From: Colletotrichum lupini | Lineage: Eukaryota > Ascomycota > Sordariomycetes > Glomerellales > Glomerellaceae | Direction of reading: 5' to 3' | Length of the DNA stretch: 64,000 nucleotides | Assembly (NCBI RefSeq): GCF_023278565.1 | Contig: NC_064676.1 | Coordinates: 5,518,001-5,582,000, forward strand | Shown: piece by piece, positions 38,942 to 48,881 of the stretch | Layout of the letters: every line of letters begins with the position of its first letter | Position numbering within the stretch: position 1 is the first letter of the stretch | Program-made: the position numbers and the translations under genes | The notes under the pieces: generated by a model | Seen by the model: only the letters and a program-made list of their open reading frames with translations | Database searches by the model: none | What the model was told of the DNA's origin: nothing

Positions 38942-40004
38942 CCCCCCGACGGAGCAATTTGCCGGGGCCGTACCGTATATTACGTATTAAGGAAAACTAG
39001 GTATAATACGCTCTATACCTAATTACTAACTAAAACTCCTAACCTTTTACCGCTTCTAGCCGCTTATAGGGCGAGCTTTACTTATTTTAATACGTATAGG
39101 ACCTCTTAATACTAGCCTACGTAAGTAGCTAGGTCTAATATAATCTATTCTTTTATATAAGTATTATTATTACCTAGGGGGTCTTATAAGAGTTATTTAA
39201 AGCGCTAGCTTATTATCCTAACTTTATATACTTTTAGCCCGTTTATTATAGTTATTATAATTAAGTTAATGTTAATATACTAAATCTTAACGTTTATATT
39301 AGCCTAGCTATTTACGGCGTTTATATTATTACCTAGCCGAATTCCGTACTATTAAAAAGTACTTTATTAATCCTCGGGCGTATTTACGTTAGTTACGATA
39401 ATTATAGCGTCGAGCTAGCTAAGGGCGCCTAGCTTAAGAGGGGTAGACTTATTAATAAGTATTTTTAGAGTAATAGTTTATATATTAATAAGTTTATTTA
39501 GTAAATTTATTTAGTAAATTTGTTTAGTGGATTTGTTTAGTAGATTCATTTAGTAAATTTATTTAGTTTAAATAGAGAGTAGTTTTAGGTAATATTAGAA
39601 GTAATAAGGATAGAAAGAATTTTTATAAGCTTTAATATAATAAAAGAGTAATAAATATTAACCTATTTAGCCCTTTTTCTAAAAACCTCTACGTCGCTAT
39701 TAAAGTTCAGAACCTCTATAGTTAAGGGCCGTTTCTAACTATTATAGCTAACTCTTATAATTAACTATTATAACCGACCTCTATTATTAACCTTTCTAGC
39801 CGGCGCTACTATAGGATAGCTTACTTATCCTAAATTAAATAGTAATTTTCGTATTAAAATTACTATATTACGTTAAGCGCGTACTTAGGATATATTATAC
39901 GTATTATATAGTTAAAAAGTATATTATATTATATAATTTCTTTTAAAAGTATAATTCTATTAAGGTCGATGTTTTGTATTTATAAAGCCGGAAAAAAACC
40001 ACTA
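38942..40004 (-). repeat. 1.1-kb dispersed repeat B, copy 6
   Basis: This reverse-oriented copy has a perfect 15-bp duplication TATAGATCGTAATTA (38927-38941 and 40005-40019). Its length is 1063 bp. Several copies of the 13-bp tandem unit (here as GTAGATTTGTTT type on the plus strand) lie near 39490-39560. Confidence 0.85.
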
Positions 40005-42474
40005 TATAGATCGTAATTAAAAAATAAATATTAACCGAACCCTTTTTAAATTAGTTCTAAACCGATTCTAAACCTTATATAAAAAGATTTTATAAACTTA
40101 CTTATTAAGTTCTTATAATCTTAGTTAATAATAATACCTAATAACCCCTAGTTATATTTAAAAAGATATTTTTATTAAATAATATACCTAAAACGCTCTT
40201 TAAAAATTTAAAAAACGAGTTAGTATATTTTTTAATATATCTTAGTACTCTCTATATTTATAAAGACTTAGAAGAGTAGAATAGCTATTTAAAAAGTTAG
40301 TAAATAGTTTAAAAATACTTCGGAATAGATTTAAAATCGCTTTAAAACCTTTTTAAAAAACTTCGTTATACTAGCCCTAAATAACCTTAACTTTATTATA
40401 GCCCTTAATATATTTATAATTCGTATTTAATTAAAAAGTTAAAAAAGCATTCTTTTTCTAAAGTTTAGCTTATTCTAAATAAAAAGTAATATAAATATAA
40501 TTATAGCTATTATTATTAAAATATTAAATATATTAAAAAGAAGTTAAAATAGATTCGGAGTTAATTTAGAAATAGTTCTTAACGCTTTATAAAATACTTA
40601 CGTTAATATAATAATAGGCTTATATATATTAATACTCGTTTTATATAACTAAGCGAAATAACCTAGTTAGAAAATAAAGAGCTTTTTATATTTATATAAT
40701 ATTTATAAGCTAATCGGTATTACTAAGGGTATTGCAAATCTTTATAATAATCCGATTATAAAATTTTATTATAGAGCTTAATAAGCTCCTTTAATTATAA
40801 AAATATATTTAAAAGTAGTTAAGAACTAATTCTAAATATATTTAGAACGTTTTCCTTACTTAATCCGCTTCTTAGTTAACTAATCTTTTTTATAATATTC
40901 CGAAGTTCTAAATAAATACTCTTAGGTATTTAAATAGGTAGTAGAGGGGGGTACTTATAAATACTATAAGAAGTTAAAATAATTACTAGTTTTATAATAA
41001 TATTAATTAGTACCTAATAGTTCTATTTTACTAAACATAATATTTAGAGAATTTTTTCTAGGATAATATAATTTATATTTAAATTATATTAGAATTACTT
41101 CGGAATATATTTAGAATAGATTTAGAACTAGCTTATTATAATATTATAATTTCTACTTATTATTTATAAAAAAGTAATACTTATCTCCTCTTATTATATT
41201 AACCTCTTCTCCTTATAATATAAAGTATATTAAAAATAAATAGGCTTAGTATTTAATCAAAAGAAATTTAATATAATAGTTTTTATTATTATTATATAAA
41301 TTGTTATAAATATACTATATAATAAGTAATTAAGTACTAGGAATATACTAAAAAGATTCGGAATTAGTTCTAAATAAGTTATGAATCGGTTTAAAATAAT
41401 ATATATATGCTATATTAGTTATTAATAACCTCTATACTATAATCTTTATAAAATAGGGTATAAGAAGTACTTATTTCGAATTATTTAAGCTATGTTTTTA
41501 CTTATTTATAAAAATAATTAATAAGGACTATTTTTAAACTAATTCGGAATCGATTTAAAAAACTTATATAATTACTCTTTTTTTTAGTAATATCCTATAA
41601 ATACGTTTATATATAAAAGTAATATCCTTAGCTATATCTTTTATAACTCGAGTATAGTTTTAATAAAGTAAAGTTTAGTTAAAATATAAATACGCTTTAT
41701 TATTAATATAATAATACGTAAAGTATTTATAAACTTAATTTTATAAAAAGGTATATATAGTAGTTTTTAGAGGTACTAAACGAGTATTATTATATTAAAA
41801 CTATTAAGTTCGAAATTAGTTTAAAAATAGTTTAGAGCGACCTTAGAAAGTATTATATACCGTTCCCTATAATACTTTAATATCCTTTAAATATAAATTA
41901 TATATATTAATATAATATATAATACCTTCTTTACTTATCTTTAAATACCGTATTAATTAATTATAATATATAATCTTTTATATTATAATTCGGTAATTAT
42001 TTCGTTAGTTCTAATACCCGCTTATAATAGTTTTAATAAAGATTAAAATAAGTAATATTTTAAAAGTTTTATTAAAAAGGTTCTAAACTTATTTAAAATA
42101 AGTTTAAAAATAGTTTAAAAAAAGTCTTACCTCTTTTTATTTAAATAAACTATTACTTTTATAAAATTCTTAAAATATATTAAGATTATTTCGTACTTAT
42201 TAATTAAAATAATAAGGGTTAAAAAGTAGTATTAATAATTTAAGTTTAGAAAAAATACCTATATCGTTTAGCGAATTTATTAAAGCTATTTTAAATAGGT
42301 TCCGAATCGGTCCTAAACTAATTTAGAACTATTTTAGTATAATTATAATTTTTATTCGAAGTATATAAAAAGAGAAGTTAAATTTTTTTTATTTTAGTAT
42401 ATAGCCCGTAACCTGACCTATAGTATACGGATAAAAAGTTAAAAATATATAAGGTAGTTAGCTAACCCCCCCCC

Positions 42475-42492
42475 CCATAGGTTAGTTTACCT
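42475..42492 (-). repeat. Right 18-bp terminal inverted repeat of the 32.7-42.5 kb block
   Basis: This is the perfect reverse complement of 32712-32729. An 11-C tract lies directly inside it. Confidence 0.7.
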
Positions 42493-43957
42493 ATGTTCAT
42501 AAGCTATCACGGCGGCTAAGCCGGGTTGTTATAAATATCTCAAAGCTTCGCCCCCGAGTCGTGGGACCCTCTCATAATGAGGGGTCCACAATGGAGAGGA
42601 AGGGTAACATCGGTCTCCCGGGTCAGAGCATATCGAAAATGGTACACCCGCAGATTTTCTTGGGAATTTTTTTGAGTTGGGTTGGGATTCCCGGGTTAGT
42701 GGTGGTTTTTTGCGGAGATGAGACTAGTATCAGGTAAGGAGAGGCCGAATCTTAACGGCTTACTGACGTTGGTCCCGGTGGGCAGAAGCAGCCTCAATTG
42801 CGGAGGGGGAGGGGAGTGTAGGAGTCAGGGGGTCCCAAAAGGGGGATAGGCAAACGAACGCGAGTTCAGACGATCCACCGTTGCGGGTGATTGGATGGAA
42901 AATAATTCCCCGTTTCCTCGACTGACCTTGCGAGTTGCGCTATGGATCTGAGTCCTTGCAAGCTGCAGAAAGAGATCATCCGCACGTGTTGAAACTTGGT
43001 CCCTTTACCAGTTGGTAGTAGTGATCCCCGCGCTTGAACTTGCGCTTGACTAGGACCAGGGCCGGATGTGCGGCACACTACCCTGCGGCTCTTTTTCTCA
43101 TGTTCTGCGAGGTGAAGACTTGGCGTTGGATCAGGAACAGAGAGGCAATGTCAGTTGAGAAGAGACGAGAAGATTTTCGCTGGCAGAATTTAAAGCTGGT
43201 CTGATAAAATGACATTGCTTGTCAATTTGCGTGGTGCGACAAGTCATATCAAAGACACAGCCCTACGCACCTTGTCAATCTAAGACAGGGTGAATTAATC
43301 AAACCTTGTGCCATCTCAAGGAGCAATTTCCGGCTAAGCTTTGGGACGCAGTCTATATTTTGAATTTGAGCTTGCATGGATGCCACGAGATCTCAGATGA
43401 GCAGCACTCCAGTATTATCTGTCAGCGGCCAGCGGGCAGACCAGGATTAGTTACGTGCCGTTGTCACTTTGTCGGTCTGATATATGGAAACTCAATGGTA
43501 CAGACGGCAAGTGATTGTTCAGAAAGTCTCGATTTCGAGGTTCTCGACTTTTTTTTACAAAAAATTCCTAGGTCCAAAGAAAGACCTCGTTGGAAGAAAA
43601 GACTGTATACGTGAGTTTCATCCAACAGACTTGTCGTCGTGGGCATCGAAGAAGCCAAGCCGGAACCCCGTCTGGATCGACAGATTGAGAAGGCCGGGCC
43701 CGGCTCGGCAGTCTCGGCGCCCCGCTCTTTCCCGAGTGGTCGAAGCAGCCCCGGTCCTCCTTTGGCATCCGATATCGAGAACAGTGTCGTCGTTTCCTAT
43801 CAACTTGCCTTGATCTATACTAGGGGCGTGCAAGTCATATGTCGCGAACTAAGCACCTTAGAGGCCTGTCTCTCTGGGCTTTGAGGTTTAGGCAGTTCAA
43901 TATTTGGATTACATTCGATGAATGATTTGGTGCCGGGTATCATACACATGCCACGTC
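42493..43957. other. Intergenic island DNA between repeat block and NOP9
   Basis: The 1.46 kb is of ordinary composition. Short overlapping open frames at 43306-43884 on both strands show no domain and no splice pattern I trust. The right end holds the 3' UTR of the NOP9 gene. I see nothing else. Confidence 0.45.
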
Positions 43958-46114
43958 TCACTCCTCCTGCTGCTCCTCCGCATCAACCTTCCCTCTCGCC
44001 GGGGCGGCGGCCGCTGGTCTCGGCTGAAGCCCCCTTTGCTGGTCCAACTTCCTCCTCTCCCACGGCTTCAACTTGGTCTCCTCGGCCGGCCCATCCACCT
44101 CCTTGGCCCACTTGACCCAGTCGGAACGCCTCGTCTTCCACATGTCACCCTTCCACGTGCGCCAGACGCTGCGGCCCATCCAGGAGTCACGCAGGGCCCT
44201 CTCGTGCTCCGCCAGCGCGCCGATGATGGTCTGCTTGACGTGAAACGGGATCGACCGGTCTGTGCCGCGCGAGGGCACCTCGATGATGGCGAGCACGATG
44301 TTGTGGCCAAACTGCGACTGGGCGAGCTCGGCCGCGTGCGGGGCAATCGCACCGACGAGCGCCTTGTGGAAAAACTCGTTTTGGGGGGCTGCCGGGGTGG
44401 CGAGGGCTGTCGTCAGGACGGTCATTGATGCCATTGACGTGGTTGCGAGCTTGACGAGGAGGTCTGGGGGCGTGGCGAGGAGGGATTTCTGGGCGACCTT
44501 GACGGGATTGCCTGAGGTCTTGAGCATAGCTGTTACGAGTTGACAGCCGTGGTTGGCAACGGCGGTCTTGTTCTGCGGACCATCCTGCTGGAACTTCTTG
44601 TCGTCTGCGGCAGGCTCTTCCTCGACGAGATGGCACAGCTTCGGCACTACGTCCTTGGGGTTGGAGCCGAGCGCGTCGGTGAGGGCTCTTGTGAGCGCAC
44701 TCTTCTCCTCATATGCGCCACGGGCCTCGCAGCGCTCAAAGAGAGTCTTGAGCACGTTGTACCGAGCCTTGGTCACCAAGAGGGGCACGGCGGGGACAAT
44801 CTTCTTGACGGCCTCGACAAGGTCGTCCTTGCTGGCACGGTTCAGAACGCGGAGGGCGGGGTACGAGGCAATGTCGTTGCGGACATAGGTTGCGATGCGC
44901 TCGCCGAAGAAGTTGCGAGAGAGCGCCTTGAAGATCTTGCCGGGGCAGTTTGTGAGGAGCGTTTCGAGAAGGCGAGATCCGATCTGGTCGTACACCATGC
45001 TGTTGACAAAGTCTGCCGCCTGCGATGACTCGTCGCTCAGAGATTTAGGTGCGTCGGGCAACAGCCTGTACAGCAGGGTGTCCTTTGTTGATGCTGCGGA
45101 TTCCTTCTTGTGGTTGAGGGAGATGTCGAGTTCGAGCAGGAGCTGGAGGAGAGGGTTGCCCGTGGGGTGCTTGGCGAGCACGCGCAGCGCGGTAAAGTCC
45201 ATACCAGAAACAGCATCCTGGATGATCTTCTTGGTGGCCATGGTGAAGGATTCGGGAACGGCCCTCAGCTGGTGGGTGAGTTCGTCTGCGGTTGCTGTGG
45301 CTCCCTGGACGGAAATGTACTCCTTCTTCTTGCTCTTCAGCATCGACTTGGTAGCTGCGTCGTCCAGTGGTCTTCCAGACAGAACGACCAGGAGCACGCG
45401 CAGGGTATGAGACCCGAATCTGTCCGTCAGGAGGAATCCCATGTGCTGTTCGAACTCATCGAGGGTCATAAGGAAGAGATCCTCCATGGTGTTCTCAGGC
45501 GTCGGCTCGCCGTCCTCCTCAGTATCCATCTCGTCGTCCGCCTTTGGTTCCGGCACGATACCTCCCAACTCTTGTGTCACAACGGGTGCCGATTCGAGGA
45601 ATAGCTTCTCGCAGCAGTGACTGGCAAATCGATGCTGTACCAGTGACAGGAAATGAGTAGCAAAAGCGTTGAAGATCTGCTTCTTCTGTCTTGTGTTCGA
45701 AAGGATAATGAGGCGCTCCATGAGTCGTGAAAGCGATTGACTGCTGGCCAACTTCAATTCCTTGCCCCGCGCCTCCTTGTACACGTTTTGCAGGAAGACG
45801 TCGCGCTCCTCGGAGGAGGGAAACTGGTTCAATTCGAGCAGCTCGTCGGCGCGGCGGAAGTATTCCTGTTCCTCGTCGGCAAGCATTCCGAAGAACTCCA
45901 CCTCGGGCCCATTGCCACGGAATGACTGCTCCTGCTCGTTCGCCGCATCGTCGAAGGCGGGCTGTTGTTCGCCATGCTGTTCCTCGTCCTCGACCCGCCT
46001 GCGCTTCGACGATCGTTCCTGTTTGTTCGCCTCGTAATTCTCTTCATCCACCTCCCTCCTCTTCTTCTTCCGCTCGTCGCGGATCGCTTGACGTTTCGTT
46101 CTCGGCTTCGGCAT
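43958..46114 (-). CDS. NOP9: Nucleolar protein 9 (Pumilio-repeat pre-rRNA processing factor)
   Basis: One uninterrupted exon encodes 718 residues. I chose ATG 46114 because the family begins M-P-K-x-R-T-K-R. The open frame continues 25 codons upstream to 46189, but that part lacks family character. The N-terminus is strongly basic (K-K-K-R-R, then S-K-R-R-R-V near 40-46), consistent with nucleolar targeting. An acidic stretch leads into F-F-G-M-L-A-D-E-E-Q-E-Y-F, a NOP9 landmark. Pumilio-type helical repeats follow through the rest: for example S-H-C-C-E-K-L, D-R-F-G-S-H-T-L-R-V, D-Q-I-G-S-R-L-L-E-T, N-H-G-C-Q-L-V and S-Q-F-G-H-N-I-V-L. The C-terminal tail is rich in Glu and Gln. NOP9 binds pre-rRNA in the 90S/40S pathway and is essential in yeast. 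The length fits. Long open frames on the opposite strand are codon-bias shadows. Confidence 0.95.
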   Translation of the reverse strand: MPKPRTKRQAIRDERKKKRREVDEENYEANKQERSSKRRRVEDEEQHGEQQPAFDDAANEQEQSFRGNGPEVEFFGMLADEEQEYFRRADELLELNQFPSSEERDVFLQNVYKEARGKELKLASSQSLSRLMERLIILSNTRQKKQIFNAFATHFLSLVQHRFASHCCEKLFLESAPVVTQELGGIVPEPKADDEMDTEEDGEPTPENTMEDLFLMTLDEFEQHMGFLLTDRFGSHTLRVLLVVLSGRPLDDAATKSMLKSKKKEYISVQGATATADELTHQLRAVPESFTMATKKIIQDAVSGMDFTALRVLAKHPTGNPLLQLLLELDISLNHKKESAASTKDTLLYRLLPDAPKSLSDESSQAADFVNSMVYDQIGSRLLETLLTNCPGKIFKALSRNFFGERIATYVRNDIASYPALRVLNRASKDDLVEAVKKIVPAVPLLVTKARYNVLKTLFERCEARGAYEEKSALTRALTDALGSNPKDVVPKLCHLVEEEPAADDKKFQQDGPQNKTAVANHGCQLVTAMLKTSGNPVKVAQKSLLATPPDLLVKLATTSMASMTVLTTALATPAAPQNEFFHKALVGAIAPHAAELAQSQFGHNIVLAIIEVPSRGTDRSIPFHVKQTIIGALAEHERALRDSWMGRSVWRTWKGDMWKTRRSDWVKWAKEVDGPAEETKLKPWERRKLDQQRGLQPRPAAAAPARGKVDAEEQQEE

Positions 46115-46625
46115 TGTGATTGAGGGCTGGAGATTGCAAGGCGAAAAGTATTTTGCTGGGGAACTGGGCGGGTTCGTCGTACCGAACACTGGAGAGACGA
46201 GTACCTCAAGAAGAAAAACTTTTGGGCTCCCTTATCTAATCTCTTATCTTATCTGGGGCCACCCCACCACCCACTCCTACCTTACTGTCCCTCAACCAGG
46301 CTCATCATCCATGCTCCCCCAGAAATGTCTCCTCCGTCTTCCATCTAGGTTCGCTTCGATTCTTCTCATCTCCTGGTCTAATTTCATGCCTGAAAGATGC
46401 TTCTAGCTCTTCTCACTTGTAAGATCTCTTCTTATTTGATTCTTCTGTCATCCAAGCTTGTCTCGGTCACAGGTAGCGCCATCAACGCCCAAACACATTG
46501 CGCACGCAGCATCTCGTCTATGAACCTTCTGCTGGCATTGGTTCGGCCGAGTCTGACATCTAAGACATCATTCTTCGATGTATTTATATCGAATTGCACC
46601 ATTTTACCACATGATTCTCTCGCAC
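46115..46625. other. Intergenic: NOP9 promoter and decarboxylase 3' UTR
   Basis: The 511 bp lie between two minus-strand genes. A pyrimidine-rich plus strand near 46220-46450 means a purine-rich NOP9 leader. There is no further feature. Confidence 0.5.
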
Positions 46626-48365
46626 TTACGCCGCAATCTCCTTGCCGACTTCTTCTAGCGCCTTGACCAAGCCCTCGACGGTTCCCTGTAGGGTCTGACA
46701 GTTGACGACAACCCGGAAGAAGCTACCTCGTTCCCCAGGAGCATAGTCGATCATGAAGCCGCGCTGTATCAGCTTGTGGACCATTTCGCTGGTCCGTCTC
46801 GTGTTCGCCTCGGGTTCCTCTGCAAGCTGGCCGTTTGGCGCATAGTAGAAGCAGACCTGCAAGCAAGGTGGCGGGTTCGACGAGACCAGGACAAAGTTGT
46901 CGCTCTTCTGCACCAACGTCGCGAGGTGCTCCGCCAGGGAAAACGCATGATCAATCTGCTGCTCAAAGCCGCCGGCGCCATAGTAGATCCAGGCCAGCGC
47001 CAGCTTCAGACTGTCGCCCCTACGTCCGCACTGGAGGGTCAGGTCCGCCAGATCCCACACGTCCTCGGCCTCGTCCACGTTGTGGAACAAGTACCCGGCA
47101 GGCAAGGTGTTTGCCTTGTGAAATACCTTCTCGTCCGGCGTCAGCAGGAACGAGCACGTCACGGGCACGTTCATCATCTTGTGTGGGTTGACCGTCAACG
47201 AGTCGGCTAGATGGGAGCCCTTGAGCTTTGCCTTTTGCTTCCCCGAGAAGATGGCAGACCCTCCCCAGCTGGCGTCGATGTGGAACCACAGGCCAAACTC
47301 CTTGCAGATGCTCGAAATCTCCTCAAAGGGGTCGTAGGAGCCCATGACTGTCGTTCCGGCGGTCGAGTTGACGTACAAGGGCGTCTTGCCCTCGGCTTTG
47401 GCGCGGACGACGAGCTCGCGGAGGGCTTCGGGGATCATGCGTCCGGCGTCGTCGATGGGCACGGCCCACACGCTCGACGCGCCGAGGCCGCAGGCGAGAG
47501 CGCTCTTCTCGACAGAGTAGTGGCCGTGGGCGCTGGTGAAGATGACAAAGTCGTGCGAGCCGTTGCCGGATGCCTTTGTCTCGGGGTAGAGAGCGCTCCG
47601 CGCCACGACGAGGGAGGTCAGGTTGGAGGCGCTGCCGCCCTGGCAGGTGACGCCGCCGGCGCGGGGGCCGTTGAAGCCGAAGAGGTTTGCAAACTTTCGT
47701 GCCGTGATCTTTTCGATTATGCTCAGTGCAGGCGAGACTTGGTAGACGTGGAGCTTGGTTTACTTAGCAAAGACAATGCCGCAAGACCAGGGGACAGGTG
47801 AACTTACATTTGTGTTTAGGACAGATAGAACGAGATCGGAGACGACGCCAACCTGTGAAAAGTCAGAGCTTCATCCAGCGCATCGCGCATGTATCAGAAG
47901 GGTTGCGAACATACCGGAGTATTGCTTGCATACAACTTATCCATGAAGCCCTGATCCCAGGTGTTGACGCTGTACCTAAGGATCTTTTGCACGACATCGA
48001 GCAAGCCCTCCTTACCGAGCCCATCGCCCTCGGGAAGAGAGAGCTTCAACTTTTCGACCAACGCCTCAGGCTTCTGGGTGTCGACCAAGACATTGCTGGG
48101 GACGCCTTCAATGTCAACGGATGTGAAGCCGTTGGCCTTTTGGCCAGCTGCCTCATCGGCTGCTCTGATGTACGGGACGATCAGACCCTTGACGGCATCG
48201 AGCAGCTATTGAACAGGGAGCAGGCAGATCAGTCGGGATGTCCGGGCAGCATGTCGCACCCAGCCTAGCTGACGATGCTGAGACACTTACATCCTCTACT
48301 TCCTCGGCTCTTTTGAGCGTCTGCGGGATTGCATGGTGCCCATTTGTGCCGTTGGTGCCGTTCAT
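46626..48365 (-). CDS. Group II PLP-dependent decarboxylase (glutamate / cysteine-sulfinate decarboxylase-like)
   Basis: Four exons on the minus strand (48365-48291, 48205-47915, 47852-47808, 47753-46626) join in phase into 512 residues. Introns are 85, 62 and 54 bp, GT-AG, the second ending in CACAG. The fold-type-I decarboxylase core is complete. G-G-S-A-S-N comes before residue 187. The cofactor-stacking His215 lies in an H-Y-S context, and Asp297 (H-I-D-A-S-W-G-G) pairs with the pyridine nitrogen. The Schiff-base Lys329 sits in N-P-H-K-M-M. The N-P-H-K-M-M and L-Q-C-G-R-R-G-D motifs place it with animal GAD and cysteine-sulfinate decarboxylases rather than with fungal/bacterial GadB-type enzymes. 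The substrate is an acidic amino acid by analogy; I cannot say which. It begins with a short N-G-T repeat. Nothing is broken. Confidence 0.9.
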
Positions 48366-48881
48366 CGTTGTTGTGCTGAGAGATTGAAACTTTCTTTCAC
48401 CGGAAGTCTGAGAAAGTTTCAAAAATTCTTTCAAAAATGCCAGAAGCTCAGACACTGAAAGTTTCGTCAAAATTACCACTCAAACTGGGCAGAACGGAAT
48501 GGATTATTGGTATATCCAAGTTTTCGAATCGCTTGCTCGGTCCACTCTATGTTTCTCCAATGTCGTCTCCAACCAGAATGAGTAATAACGTTTGGAGAAA
48601 TTCTTCAACAGCCGGCGTTTATTCCCCGATGACGGCACATCGGAGCAAAGTGGCGCGAGCCCACCTTTACCCACCCGGCTGGGAAACTAGCCGCACTCGC
48701 CGAGTCTGTGCCGTGTACGGCTTGACAAGGATCTAGTGTTTCCAGCTTGAAGATCGAGTGGTGGGGTTAACAGCGTCGCCGCGATCACGTTTCGAAATCT
48801 CACGTATGTGATTAACCAATTTTTAAGGAATGTCTGGATTTGGATTTACCCCCAACATATTCAAACTCCTCAATATTCCAC
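48366..48881. other. Intergenic: decarboxylase promoter and 3' flank of helical-protein gene
   Basis: The 516 bp hold no gene. Near 48405-48475 the pentamer GAAAG/CTTTC recurs on both strands close to the decarboxylase start, and this could be regulatory or chance. Confidence 0.45.

Larger units (their letters stand above)
32712..42492. mobile_element. AT-rich block bounded by an 18-bp inverted repeat; possible large DNA element with nested repeats
   Basis: AGGTAAACTAACCTATGG occurs at 32712-32729 and in perfect reverse complement at 42475-42492, each followed inward by a homopolymer (C7 on the left, G-run on the right as read inward). A second shared segment (TAACCTGACC type) lies just inside both ends. 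Between them lies 9.7 kb of RIP-type AT-rich DNA with no open frames. Removing three nested 1.1-kb repeats leaves about 6.5 kb. I find no clear target duplication (AC on the left, AT on the right), so the transposon class is unresolved. Clusters of an 11-bp unit (AGAACTAGTTT and variants) recur across the block, and I did not notice them in the copia-like blocks. Confidence 0.5.

Noticed and set aside
32712..42492. Starship-type giant element
   Set aside because: No tyrosine-recombinase (DUF3435) captain or cargo genes are visible, and the length is far below the usual range.
43922..46119. Several long plus-strand open frames opposite NOP9 (for example 44540-45028 and 45110-45604)
   Set aside because: They are complementary to a confidently identified gene with GC-rich third positions, which opens antisense frames. 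No domain or start context is present.
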